64,000 nt of DNA from positions 1-64,000 of the forward strand of contig CALECF010000074.1 of NCBI GenBank assembly GCA_937948705.1, in the 5' to 3' direction. The notes under the pieces are model-generated. The model was not told the origin of the DNA and made no database searches. It saw nothing but the letters and a program-made list of their open reading frames with translations. Both the position numbers and the translations under genes were made by a program. Numbering within the stretch: the first letter of the stretch is position 1; every line of letters begins with the position of its first letter. Positions 8,019 through 15,869 of this stretch are shown piece after piece. This DNA is from an uncultured Anaerosolibacter sp. GTDB taxonomy: Bacteria > Bacillota_A > Clostridia > Peptostreptococcales > Thermotaleaceae.

Positions 8019-8453
8019 TCATTCTCCCGCTGTTGCTGTTTCACCTATAGCCTCAAATGTTACCCCGCCAACGTTTTCTATAAAAATTGCTCCAGTCGGG
8101 CAATTCTTCGCACATAAACCGCAGGCTATACATTTAAAGGGTTCAATTAAATCGTCATGCTGTCTCATTGCCTCCTCTGGACAAAATCCTACACACATCA
8201 AACAACCTACACAATCATGTTTATTCATTTTTACTACTTGATTTTTATCTCGGTAGAATGCCTCCACTTGGCATATTTCCATACATTCACCACATTGATT
8301 GCATACATTGACATGATACCCCTCTTGGGATTTCATATGAACGTAAATACTTGACTTTTCATCGAGGGTCTCTTTGAAATATGCATTCGAACAAATCTCC
8401 ACGCACTTCTTACAACCAATGCATAACTCATCTTTTTTACCTAACCGCTTCAA
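8019..8453 (-). CDS. polyferredoxin with four 4Fe-4S motifs
   Basis: This 144-residue protein has four cysteine motifs: CIGCKKCVEIC (~12-22), CNQCGECMEIC (~51-61), CVGCLMCVGFC (~81-91) and CIACGLCAKNC (~113-123). The proline that normally follows the fourth Cys is absent in the first two. It starts at TTG, with GAGGTGA about 8 nt upstream. It lies directly upstream of the AOR gene, so it is probably the electron-transfer subunit or partner of the tungstoenzyme, and may also link it to the dehydrogenase genes upstream. Confidence 0.93.
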   Translation of the reverse strand: MKRLGKKDELCIGCKKCVEICSNAYFKETLDEKSSIYVHMKSQEGYHVNVCNQCGECMEICQVEAFYRDKNQVVKMNKHDCVGCLMCVGFCPEEAMRQHDDLIEPFKCIACGLCAKNCPTGAIFIENVGGVTFEAIGETATAGE

Positions 8454-8544
8454 TATCCCTCACCTCGTACTCTCTCATTTTTGTAACACTAAGACCTAAA
8501 GAATCTTTCATTTCCTATATGATGTCAAAAGCTTGCTGTTCCAT

Positions 8545-9693
8545 CTAAACGACGGATGGTTCAAAGATTAATTCTCCTTTTTTGAATCTGTTTAAGTGAA
8601 GCATATCTATTGGCAAGGTAGTCTCTTCTCCTAAAATGGATTCAGCCATCAATAAGCCTGTAGCTGGCCCAAACATAAATCCATGACCGCTGTACCCTAT
8701 GGCTAAATAGAAGCCCTCCACCTCATCCACAGGTCCATAAATCGGTTGTCTATCTGGTGTCATATTATATAGTCCAGACCATTGTCTCAGTAGTCGGACA
8801 TCCTTCAGTGGTGGGAGTACCATTGTAATCGTTTTTGCCATCTCCTCCAAGAAATGCCATCCTGAAGTAATTCGTAGATCCCGAGGTTCACCTTCATCAC
8901 CTCTACCCATAATGATGCTACCATGGGGAACTTGTTGACAATAAAGGTTCAAAGAGAAGGACATAACCATAGGCCCTAAAACAGGCTCAACTGGTTCTGT
9001 AACCAATATTTGATGTCGCTCAGAGTAGACGGGTAAATCTAATCCCACCATGTTACCAATAAGCTGTGAATATCCTCCTGCTGCATTTACAACCACACTG
9101 GTTGAAATTTCACCTTTATTTGTTTTAACGCCTTTTATTTTACCACCTTCAACCATGATATCTGTTACTTCCGTATAGGTATAAATATGAGCTCCTAGCC
9201 TTTTGGCGGCATTAGCAAATGCCTGGGTCGTATGAAAGGGGTTAAGATGCCCGTCTTTTTGATGAAAGGTTGCGCTTACCAAGCCTTCAGTATTCAGGAA
9301 CGGCACAATACTCTTTGCTTCCTCAAGGTTTAGTAGTTTTGAGTGGATTCCTAAGCTATTTTGCAGCGCTACGTTTTTTTTGAATTGCTCATGTTCCTTC
9401 TCCGTACTTGAAACAATCAAATATCCACCTTGTTTGAACTCTATGTCTCCTTCATATGCTAACTCTTCATTGGCATTTTCAAAGAAATCAGAGGATAGTT
9501 TTGATATCCTGCAGTTCATTTCTGTTCCCCATTGTTGCCGAATCCCTGCACCACATCTTCCTGTAGCTCCGCTAGATAAATATGCTTTTTCAATAACCAC
9601 AACATCTTTCATGCCTTTTTTTAATAAATTATATGCAATGGCACATCCTGAGATTCCCCCACCTATGATTACAGCATCAGCCGTCCTAATCAT
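8545..9693 (-). CDS. FAD-dependent amino acid/amine dehydrogenase (DadA/sarcosine oxidase beta type)
   Basis: The protein belongs to the DAO superfamily that oxidises C-N bonds of amino acids and secondary amines. It has an N-terminal FAD motif, DAVIIGGGISGCAIAYNLL, then EKAYLSSGATGRCGAGIRQQWG, a VVNAAGG segment near the middle and a C-terminal GYSGHGFMFGPATGLLMAE FAD-binding segment. Start chosen at 9693 (382 residues) because AGGAGGTGAG precedes it; this gives an 8-nt overlap with the upstream BFD gene. With its neighbours it matches the composition of dye-linked L-proline dehydrogenase (PDH1, four subunits) and HcnABC-type complexes, where this is the catalytic beta subunit. The substrate is not deducible. 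Confidence 0.9.
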   Translation of the reverse strand: MIRTADAVIIGGGISGCAIAYNLLKKGMKDVVVIEKAYLSSGATGRCGAGIRQQWGTEMNCRISKLSSDFFENANEELAYEGDIEFKQGGYLIVSSTEKEHEQFKKNVALQNSLGIHSKLLNLEEAKSIVPFLNTEGLVSATFHQKDGHLNPFHTTQAFANAAKRLGAHIYTYTEVTDIMVEGGKIKGVKTNKGEISTSVVVNAAGGYSQLIGNMVGLDLPVYSERHQILVTEPVEPVLGPMVMSFSLNLYCQQVPHGSIIMGRGDEGEPRDLRITSGWHFLEEMAKTITMVLPPLKDVRLLRQWSGLYNMTPDRQPIYGPVDEVEGFYLAIGYSGHGFMFGPATGLLMAESILGEETTLPIDMLHLNRFKKGELIFEPSVV

Positions 9694-9973
9694 GGATCTC
9701 ACCTCCTGAAGCGCACTCACATATTGCACCTAACTTTATTCCTTTCACAGGGGGTCTATAGGTTCCAGGCTTTAACTCAGCTATAGGCTTACCTGTTGCA
9801 CTCGATAATTCCCTAAGAACAAGCTGTGCACATGTCTTACCTTGGCATGGACCCATACCTATTCTACTCATTCTCTTCAATTCATCAAAAGTGGTGTAGC
9901 CTTGTGCAATCAAAGCTTTTACTTCCTTTACTGTTAAGTCTGAGCAACGACATACTATGGTATTGTCATCCAT
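9686..9973 (-). CDS. BFD-like [2Fe-2S] protein
   Basis: The 95-residue protein has the bacterioferredoxin-associated ferredoxin pattern: C-x-C in IVCRCSDLT (~7-15) and C-x4-C in MGPCQGKTC (~40-48), which bind one [2Fe-2S] cluster through a helix-turn-helix fold. In HcnA/OoxA-type dehydrogenases this domain is fused to the NAD/FAD subunit, whereas here it is separate, as in the gamma subunit of archaeal dye-linked proline dehydrogenase. It overlaps the DadA-like gene by 8 nt and follows the dicluster ferredoxin gene by 1 nt, so translation is probably coupled. Confidence 0.9.
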   Translation of the reverse strand: MDDNTIVCRCSDLTVKEVKALIAQGYTTFDELKRMSRIGMGPCQGKTCAQLVLRELSSATGKPIAELKPGTYRPPVKGIKLGAICECASGGEIHD

Positions 9974-9974
9974 A

Positions 9975-10463
9975 TTAATCCCCCATTCCTATATTTCTTA
10001 TGGTATGAACATACTCCTTAGGAATAGCAATTGAAACAATTGGTGTTCTATCTAAAGCCTTTGTATGGAGTACCTTGATCACTTTTACATCACATACATA
10101 TTCACCATATCTGTCTAACCCCTTTACCATAGTACCTTCTGAAGGCAGCGGAATAAACTCATAAGGAATCTTCAGCAGTGCCTCATGGTCTGAGCAAGTC
10201 ATATCCACAACCATAATAGCTAAGCCTGGGCACTTACTAATGCATAACCCACATCCATTGCACAACCCATAATCTATGGCAGGCAAATCATTTATGTCAT
10301 TGAATTCTTTTATAGCATTTCTATTACAAGCTGTATAGCACGGATTGCATGGTATCTCTTGAAAGCATTCAATTACGGCTACGGCCCCCTGACTCAATCG
10401 AACACCATCTGGAAAAACATTTTCTAGATCCTCATTTGAGGGAACTCCTGTACTTGCTAACAT
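9975..10463 (-). CDS. dicluster ferredoxin subunit of the dehydrogenase
   Basis: This 162-residue protein has two iron-sulfur motifs. The first is irregular, CFQEIPCNPCYTACNRNAI (~33-51), and the second is regular, CNGCGLCISKCPGLAI (~69-84). The C-terminal half (LPSEGTMVKGLDRYGEYVCDVKVIKV) looks like a beta-barrel domain with no obvious ligand. It lies between the NAD/FAD subunit gene and the BFD gene, the place of the delta (PdhX-like) ferredoxin in multi-subunit proline dehydrogenases. It probably wires the FAD subunits together. Confidence 0.88.
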   Translation of the reverse strand: MLASTGVPSNEDLENVFPDGVRLSQGAVAVIECFQEIPCNPCYTACNRNAIKEFNDINDLPAIDYGLCNGCGLCISKCPGLAIMVVDMTCSDHEALLKIPYEFIPLPSEGTMVKGLDRYGEYVCDVKVIKVLHTKALDRTPIVSIAIPKEYVHTIRNIGMGD

Positions 10464-10489
10464 TTTTTATACCTCCCAACAGTATTAGC

Positions 10490-11596
10490 TTATATGCTAC
10501 TACTCACTGCAGCTTCTAAGATGGTCTGTAGCTGTGCCATTCCTTCCCTGATTTTAATTCCAACTGGACCTGACCGTAATGCATGTAATTGATTATGCAG
10601 TTCCACCTTCTTTTCCACTATATTGTATACAGTATAACCTACACTTTGTGCTGCGTTTATGCCGGCTAAATATCCCTCTACCATTGCACTACTTGCCTCT
10701 TCTACGCCACCTACATCCCCTGCAACAAAGATTCCTGGAAATGAGGTTTCCATATCTTCATTTCTCAATGGCACATAGCCTCCTAACTCGTTTACATATT
10801 TCATCTCGCACCCAGCCTGCCATAATAGTTCTCCTAGAGGTGATAACCCTACAGCTATACACATTACATCTATATCAAAATCCACTTCCGTGCCGCCTAT
10901 TGGATTCCAATTTTCATCTAACTTGCATATTGTTGCCCCTTGAAGTTGATCCTTACCATGTGCTTCTTTCACAGTGTATCCCGTATAAATTGGGACTCCA
11001 GCTCTTCGAATCTTTGATGCATGAACCAAATATCCACCAATTTTAGGTGCAGCATCAATGATTGCAGCTACTTCCACATCAGCCTGCAGCAATTGATAGC
11101 TAACTATCAGCCCAATATTTCCTGCACCCACCATCAAAACACGTTTTCCCGGCTTAATACCATATTCATTCATTAAAGTTTGGACTGCACCTGCACCATA
11201 GATTCCTGGCAGATCATTATTAGGAAATGCTAATGTTTTCTCGCTGGCTCCAGTTGCTATAACTTTTGATTTAGCCTTAATTTTAATATATTTTCCAGCT
11301 GTTTCTGCCGTAACCATGCCATCTTCATATATACCTATCATTGTGGTGTCATTCAGTATTTCGATATTCTCCTTTGAACGAATCTGATCTAGCAATATTC
11401 TACTGATATCAATTCCTCTTACTGAGGCATACTGTTTTTCAGAGCCAAAAAACATATGGGTTTGCTTTACCAACTGACCTCCTAAAGACTTATTTCTATC
11501 AATCAGAAGGACTTTGCATCCTGCTTCAGCAGCACTAATGGCTGCACAGAGACCTGCGGGGCCACCTCCGACGATGAGGATATCCGTATATTTCAT
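10490..11596 (-). CDS. FAD/NAD(P)-dependent oxidoreductase subunit (PdhA/HcnB-like)
   Basis: A 368-residue pyridine nucleotide-disulfide reductase fold protein. It opens with an FAD motif, ILIVGGGPAGLCAAISAAEAG (~6-26), has KVIATGASEKTLAFP (~113), a second dinucleotide motif RVLMVGAGNIGLIVSYQLL (~155-173), and FVAGDVGGVEEASSAMVEG (~300), the usual C-terminal flavin motif. There is no redox-active CxxC. In the HcnB/OoxA/PdhA group such subunits accept electrons from the catalytic FAD subunit and pass them to NAD or a dye. Its start overlaps the stop of the upstream 2Fe-2S gene by 4 nt. Confidence 0.9.
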   Translation of the reverse strand: MKYTDILIVGGGPAGLCAAISAAEAGCKVLLIDRNKSLGGQLVKQTHMFFGSEKQYASVRGIDISRILLDQIRSKENIEILNDTTMIGIYEDGMVTAETAGKYIKIKAKSKVIATGASEKTLAFPNNDLPGIYGAGAVQTLMNEYGIKPGKRVLMVGAGNIGLIVSYQLLQADVEVAAIIDAAPKIGGYLVHASKIRRAGVPIYTGYTVKEAHGKDQLQGATICKLDENWNPIGGTEVDFDIDVMCIAVGLSPLGELLWQAGCEMKYVNELGGYVPLRNEDMETSFPGIFVAGDVGGVEEASSAMVEGYLAGINAAQSVGYTVYNIVEKKVELHNQLHALRSGPVGIKIREGMAQLQTILEAAVSSSI

Positions 11597-11901
11597 CGCA
11601 GAATATCTCCTTTCCCTCTTTGTGTATTTATCTGCATTCCATCTTGAAGCATCTCAACACAAATTCTTACATTAGGTTCCCCATCTACAACCATTAAACA
11701 GGATGAACAGTTTCCTATAGCACAATAGAAGCCTCTTGGTCGCTGTTTTTCATGACTATGACTCAGTACCCTTACACCCGCTGCATGCAAAGCGGCGGCA
11801 ATGGTTTCTCCTTCATAACCCTCCAGCAGTTGTCCTTCATAGGTAAACTGAACTGGTTTCCCTCTTTGAAAACCTACGATCGGATGTTCTTGTATTCTCA
11901 T
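11593..11901 (-). CDS. plant-type [2Fe-2S] subunit (HcnA/SoxA N-terminal type)
   Basis: The 102-residue protein has the C-x4-C-x2-C pattern CAIGNCSSC followed by a distal Cys in VRICVE, which is the plant-type 2Fe-2S ligand set seen in HcnA and at the N-terminus of sarcosine oxidase alpha. Upstream residues FTYEGQLLEGYEGETIAAAL are typical for that family. I chose the ATG at 11901 because GGAGGTG precedes it; the longer open frame to 11958 runs into the intergenic hairpin. It is the first gene of the dehydrogenase set and overlaps the next by 4 nt. Confidence 0.9.
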   Translation of the reverse strand: MRIQEHPIVGFQRGKPVQFTYEGQLLEGYEGETIAAALHAAGVRVLSHSHEKQRPRGFYCAIGNCSSCLMVVDGEPNVRICVEMLQDGMQINTQRGKGDILR

Positions 11902-11925
11902 GGTGACACCTCCATCATGATTTAT

Positions 11926-11958
11926 TTGGATTCTTCTCCAATTTGGAGAAGAATCCAA
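11926..11958 (-). terminator. perfect 15-bp hairpin inside the sigma-54 cluster
   Basis: Arms 11926-11940 and 11944-11958 (starting TTGGATTCTTCTCCA) are exact complements with a 3-nt loop, between the small transporter subunit gene and the dehydrogenase genes. On the minus strand it is followed by AAATAAATC, not a T-run. It is more likely a processing or stabilising stem, or a partial terminator, than a full stop; it could set transporter and enzyme levels separately. Confidence 0.6.
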
Positions 11959-11966
11959 TCATATGA

Positions 11967-12071
11967 CTATTTATTGTTCTGTGATTTAAATGCTCTACTT
12001 AGCAAATATACAAAACCACAGAAATAGAATCCCAATGTTATAACCATCATAATAATTGAAGTTGATGACAT
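11967..12071 (-). CDS. MetS-like small subunit of the NSS transporter (34 aa)
   Basis: On the minus strand an ATG at 12071 opens a 34-codon frame reading MSSTSIIMMVITLGFYFCGF, then VYLLSRAFKSQNNK. It is one hydrophobic segment of about 20 residues with a short basic tail. It starts 1 nt after the transporter stop codon, with GAGGAGG inside the end of the transporter gene as binding site. This size, topology and position match the MetS-type small subunits known to accompany some NSS transporters such as MetP, where the peptide is needed for function. Confidence 0.8.
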   Translation of the reverse strand: MSSTSIIMMVITLGFYFCGFVYLLSRAFKSQNNK

Positions 12072-12072
12072 G

Positions 12073-13560
12073 TTACTTCGCCTCCTCTTCTGATTCCATG
12101 ATATCTCTGCCTTTACCTATCTTATTTGCTAGCCAGTTATTTGATAATCCGGCAAATGCAAGCAAGATACCAAATTGAAGAGCGATAGTCCCTACACTAA
12201 AGGTTTCTGTTGGGTCCCACCAGTTGTCTGGATACCAAGTAATTGCTTGCCATAACCACCAACCTATGATAATCGTCACAAACACTGGAAACAGTGCAAG
12301 ACTTATTGTCCACCATTTATTAATCTTAAAATCTGACCAAGGTGTATTGATATCATTATTTCTGATTGTCTCTAGTCCACGTTTCATGAGGGCAATAGCA
12401 ACAAAAAGTCCACTAAATAGTAAACCTACGCCCCATACCCAGTCTTGATTATCGTTAATACTTAAACTATAGGCTGATGGAACCCCCGCTAAAAATCCGC
12501 CAATGATAACAATTAAGGTCGCTTTCTTCCTATCTAATCCAGCATCCATAAAGTTTCTAACACCTACTTCAATCATAGGTAGGAGTGAAGTTAATGCAGC
12601 GATAGACATAGCCAAGAAGAATAGCGCTGCTAATATAGAGCCAAAAGGCATGGTTGTAAATAATTGGGCCAAATAAATGAAAGTAATTCCTGTATTCCCA
12701 GCGGATATTGCGGCTTCTGGTGATGGAGATAGGGCAAAGATTGCAGGTAGTACCGCCATTCCACAAATCAAAGCACCCACGTTGTCACTAAAGCCCATAA
12801 TCATGCAGTTTCCTGCAACATCCTCTTTTCTTTTTGTATAGACAGAATATGTAATAATGAAACCCCAGCCTGCCCCTGTTGACCACGCTGCCTGGGTAAA
12901 TGCCTCCAACCAGATCTTAGGAGTAGCAAGCATATGGAGCTTAGGGCTAAATAAGAATTCCAACCCCTTCGATGCACCGGGGAGTGTGATGGATCTTAAA
13001 GCAGCAAATATTATGAGAGCAAATAATGTAGGTATCATGATTTTTGATGCCTTTTCGATTCCGTTCGTTACACCTTTATAAATGATAAATCCTGCCACTG
13101 CCATTGAAATAAAATGAAAGAGAATTGTTTCTGAAGGGGTAGTGGTAAACGTTTTCCAGATCGCCTCTGTAACTTCAGTACTCACTGGTTTATTAAATGC
13201 ACCTGTTACAGCTAGGGTAAAGTATTTAACACACCAGCCCATGATGACGGAATAGTAAAACATAATCAGCAAACATACCGCTGCGATCCAAGTACCCATC
13301 CAGGTATACTTCTTTCCTACATAGTCACGGAACGCACCTATCGTACCCAGTCCTGTTCTTCTACCCATGACCATTTCACCCATAAGAAGTGGTATGGACC
13401 AAACGAATAAAGCTATAGTCCATGCAATGATGAAAGGTCCACCACCATTTGCCGCTGCTACCCTTGGGAATCTCCATACATTCCCTGTACCTATTGCCAT
13501 ACCGATCGATGCTGCAATGAATCCCCATCTACTAGCCCATTGTTCTTTTTGCTGACTCAT
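12073..13560 (-). CDS. sodium:neurotransmitter symporter family (NSS/SLC6) transporter
   Basis: This 495-residue membrane protein has the NSS TM1 signature GTGNVWRFPRVAAANGGGPFIIAW (~21-44), the TM1 unwinding region that binds Na+ and the substrate, a WSTGAGWGFIITY TM6 motif (~225), and about 12 membrane segments. Bacterial members (LeuT, MhsT, TnaT, MetP) import amino acids with Na+. The exact substrate is not readable. It is the first gene behind the sigma-54 promoter and is paired with a MetS-like peptide, so it should supply the substrate of the dehydrogenase encoded downstream. Confidence 0.95.
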   Translation of the reverse strand: MSQQKEQWASRWGFIAASIGMAIGTGNVWRFPRVAAANGGGPFIIAWTIALFVWSIPLLMGEMVMGRRTGLGTIGAFRDYVGKKYTWMGTWIAAVCLLIMFYYSVIMGWCVKYFTLAVTGAFNKPVSTEVTEAIWKTFTTTPSETILFHFISMAVAGFIIYKGVTNGIEKASKIMIPTLFALIIFAALRSITLPGASKGLEFLFSPKLHMLATPKIWLEAFTQAAWSTGAGWGFIITYSVYTKRKEDVAGNCMIMGFSDNVGALICGMAVLPAIFALSPSPEAAISAGNTGITFIYLAQLFTTMPFGSILAALFFLAMSIAALTSLLPMIEVGVRNFMDAGLDRKKATLIVIIGGFLAGVPSAYSLSINDNQDWVWGVGLLFSGLFVAIALMKRGLETIRNNDINTPWSDFKINKWWTISLALFPVFVTIIIGWWLWQAITWYPDNWWDPTETFSVGTIALQFGILLAFAGLSNNWLANKIGKGRDIMESEEEAK

Positions 13561-13703
13561 ATATACCCTCCTTTAATCTATATTTATAAAATGCCGCCCT
13601 CCTTCCATTGTGGAATAATATTTAATACTTTTATTTTATGATTGATTTATGAATATCCATAAAATGACATGAGTGGAAACATCTATAGACCTACTATCTA
13701 TTA

Positions 13704-13720
13704 AGCAACAAACATGCCAA
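13704..13720 (-). promoter_or_regulatory. sigma-54 (-24/-12) promoter of the transporter/dehydrogenase cluster
   Basis: The minus strand reads TTGGCATGTTTGTTGCT, with the invariant GG (complement of 13717-13718) and GC (complement of 13705-13706) separated by 10 nt. This fits the sigma-54 consensus at essentially all conserved positions. It would start transcription near 13693, giving a leader of about 130 nt before the NSS gene. The gene for a sigma-54 activator lies just upstream, which supports it strongly. Confidence 0.9.
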
Positions 13721-13770
13721 AATATTCTAACAATTCAGCGGCTTTAAAAAATAACATTCCCTTTACAAAT

Positions 13771-13814
13771 AAAAGATGCCAGCCCAGTAAACACTTATTG
13801 TTTGGACTGACATC
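13771..13814 (-). terminator. terminator of the sigma-54 activator gene
   Basis: On the minus strand GATGTCAGTCCA (13803-13814) pairs, with two G-U pairs, with TGGGCTGGCATC (13775-13786), followed by CTTTTATTTG. It ends the activator transcript before the sigma-54 promoter begins. Confidence 0.75.
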
Positions 13815-13820
13815 TTTCTG

Positions 13821-13842
13821 ATATGTCAAATATTGGACATAT
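13821..13842. promoter_or_regulatory. palindromic candidate upstream activator site
   Basis: A 22-bp near-perfect palindrome (half-site ATATGTC, centre AATATT; one mismatched pair) lies about 115 bp upstream of the -12 element. Distance and symmetry fit a binding site for the Fis-type helix-turn-helix of the sigma-54 activator encoded next to it. It also overlaps the downstream end of that gene's 3' region. Confidence 0.6.
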
Positions 13843-13937
13843 GTTTTATGATAACTTGTTATAGAAACCCTTTCACCATTGGTATTCAAAGAATTCAAAC
13901 TGCTGTTGGTTTTTTGACACCTGTCGATATTCTGACG

Positions 13938-15686
13938 CTAAATATCATATTGGCTTAACTTATAATATAAAGTGCTTCTCGGTATATTCAATGATTTAGC
14001 AGCTTTTGCCTTATTTCCTTTTGACTCCGCTAGGGCATTACGAATCATATGGATTTCAGAAGATTTAACCACATCCTCAAGGCTTGAAGGCTTGACCCTT
14101 TTGTCTATTTTATCTAGGGTTCCTTCAATAATATATTGGGGTATAGATGACAGCGTAATACGATGATCATAGCTTAGTACCACCATACATTCCACGGTAT
14201 TCCTTAACTCTCGAATATTGCCCTTCCATTCATATTTATATAGGATATCGAAGACTTCTTTATCGATATGATGAATTTTTATGTGATTTTTATGGCATAT
14301 TTCCTGTAAAAAATAGTCAAATAACAGAACAATGTCTTCTTTTCGATCTCTTAAGGGAGGCAATTCTATTTCCACAACATTTAGGCGATAGTATAGATCC
14401 TCTCTAAAGTTCCCCTTTTTCACCATACCTTTGAGATTTTTATTGGTAGCAGAGATAATGCGAACATCTATTGGTATTAGCTTTTCAGCCCCAATACGTA
14501 AAACATTACCCTCTTGAAGAATCCTAAGAAGTTTAGCCTGAAGTTCTAATGGTAAATCTCCTATTTCATCAAGAAAAATAGTCCCATTGTTTGCCAGTTC
14601 AAAATATCCTAACTTTCCTCTTTTAAGGGCCCCTGTAAATGCACCCCCTACATATCCAAAGAACTCACTCTCAAAAAGGCTTTGTGGAATTGCACTACAG
14701 TTCACTGGAACAAAATGTCCTTGTCTCTTGCTATGATGATGGATGGCTCTTGCAAAAACCTCTTTTCCAGTTCCACTCTCCCCTGTAATTAACACGCTGG
14801 TATCCGCCTGAGATACATGCTTTGCCAGTTGAATCTTTCCTTGGATAACTGAGCTTTTGCCAATAATATTTCCTAAAGTAAACCCACCCTTAGTAATCTT
14901 TTCTACTTCTTCCTTTAGAAGATTAATCTGAGATTTTGCTTTTTCTAAACTAACAGACAGATTTCTATATTCTGTTACATCTCTTTCGGTTGCCACCACA
15001 CCCATAAATTCATCCTCAATAAAAATAGGCAACGCACTTATAATAACATAATAATTTGGCTTAGGAGAATGATATACATTTTCTATAGGAATACGGCTCT
15101 CAATCACCGATAGAGTAAGGGCATTGGGGAAAAAGTCTAATAGCTTGTGGTAAAGAATATCTTTCGCCTTTATATCGTAAATCCTCTCAGCACTTTTGTT
15201 CCAAAATATGACGAAGCCAGAAGCATCTGTAACCGTAACACCCTCATGCATATTATTAATAATATGCCTATATTGCTTATTAATCATCTCCAGTTTCATA
15301 TAATAACTATCCCGAATATTATCGCTCCTTAAAATACCAATTACCTGATTGCCATCATACACTGGCAAACGCCCTATTTTTTTTTCAATCAATAGCTTTC
15401 GCGCATTGCTAATAAGTTCATCCCCATGGACTGTTATAACATCCGTCTTCATATATTGAGAAACCGGGAGGGAAAGATCATGTCGTTCCTTTAAAAACAC
15501 TGAAATATCTGTTAAGGTGATTATCCCCAGAAGCCCTTTGTCTCCATCAATAATAAGGGCTTCTTCCATGTTTTCTCTCAACACAAAATAAATGACTTCA
15601 GAGAGCTTAGTATGGGGTTCCACACTAATATAATCCATAGAAAATATTTCATTTACCCTGTAATACAGCATTTTGTTTTCAACCAT
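13938..15686 (-). CDS. sigma-54-dependent transcriptional activator with CBS and PAS domains
   Basis: Domains in order: two CBS motifs (~8-120), a PAS domain (~130-240), the AAA+ sigma-54 activation domain with Walker A GESGTGKE and the sigma-54 contact loop GAFTGA, and a C-terminal Fis-type helix-turn-helix (NKAKAAKSLNIPRSTLYYKL). It should bind upstream sites and drive the adjacent sigma-54 promoter in response to a ligand sensed by CBS or PAS. I prefer the ATG at 15686 (582 residues), 4 nt after GGGGGGAG. The frame stays open, with protein-like residues, to a TTG at 15824, but that start abuts the purB terminator T-run and has no binding site. The true N-terminus is uncertain. Confidence 0.92.
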   Translation of the reverse strand: MVENKMLYYRVNEIFSMDYISVEPHTKLSEVIYFVLRENMEEALIIDGDKGLLGIITLTDISVFLKERHDLSLPVSQYMKTDVITVHGDELISNARKLLIEKKIGRLPVYDGNQVIGILRSDNIRDSYYMKLEMINKQYRHIINNMHEGVTVTDASGFVIFWNKSAERIYDIKAKDILYHKLLDFFPNALTLSVIESRIPIENVYHSPKPNYYVIISALPIFIEDEFMGVVATERDVTEYRNLSVSLEKAKSQINLLKEEVEKITKGGFTLGNIIGKSSVIQGKIQLAKHVSQADTSVLITGESGTGKEVFARAIHHHSKRQGHFVPVNCSAIPQSLFESEFFGYVGGAFTGALKRGKLGYFELANNGTIFLDEIGDLPLELQAKLLRILQEGNVLRIGAEKLIPIDVRIISATNKNLKGMVKKGNFREDLYYRLNVVEIELPPLRDRKEDIVLLFDYFLQEICHKNHIKIHHIDKEVFDILYKYEWKGNIRELRNTVECMVVLSYDHRITLSSIPQYIIEGTLDKIDKRVKPSSLEDVVKSSEIHMIRNALAESKGNKAKAAKSLNIPRSTLYYKLSQYDI

Positions 15687-15827
15687 GATTCTCCCCCCAA
15701 TCAATAGCATTTCATCATTTGATATATCTAACAGGATATCTCCTTTATATTCAATGTAATTTTTGAAATATTTATAATCTTTTAATACCACATAGCCTAC
15801 GAATTTTCCTGCAAATACAGGCAAAAG

Positions 15828-15852
15828 AAAAATGCAAGAATTTAATCTTGCA
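15828..15852 (-). terminator. purB terminator
   Basis: On the minus strand TGCAAGA (15846-15852) and TCTTGCA (15833-15839) form a short stem followed by TTTTTCTTTT. It begins about 18 nt after the purB stop codon. Confidence 0.75.
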
Positions 15853-15869
15853 TCTTTCTGCTATAATCA

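Noticed and set aside
10579..11046. 155-codon plus-strand frame opposite the NAD/FAD subunit gene
   Set aside because: Antisense shadow; its composition is atypical for a protein and it interrupts a well-supported operon.
15687..15824. TTG at 15824 as start of the sigma-54 activator
   Set aside because: It lies directly after the purB terminator T-run without a binding site; the ATG at 15686 has GGGGGGAG upstream. Kept as an open question in the findings.
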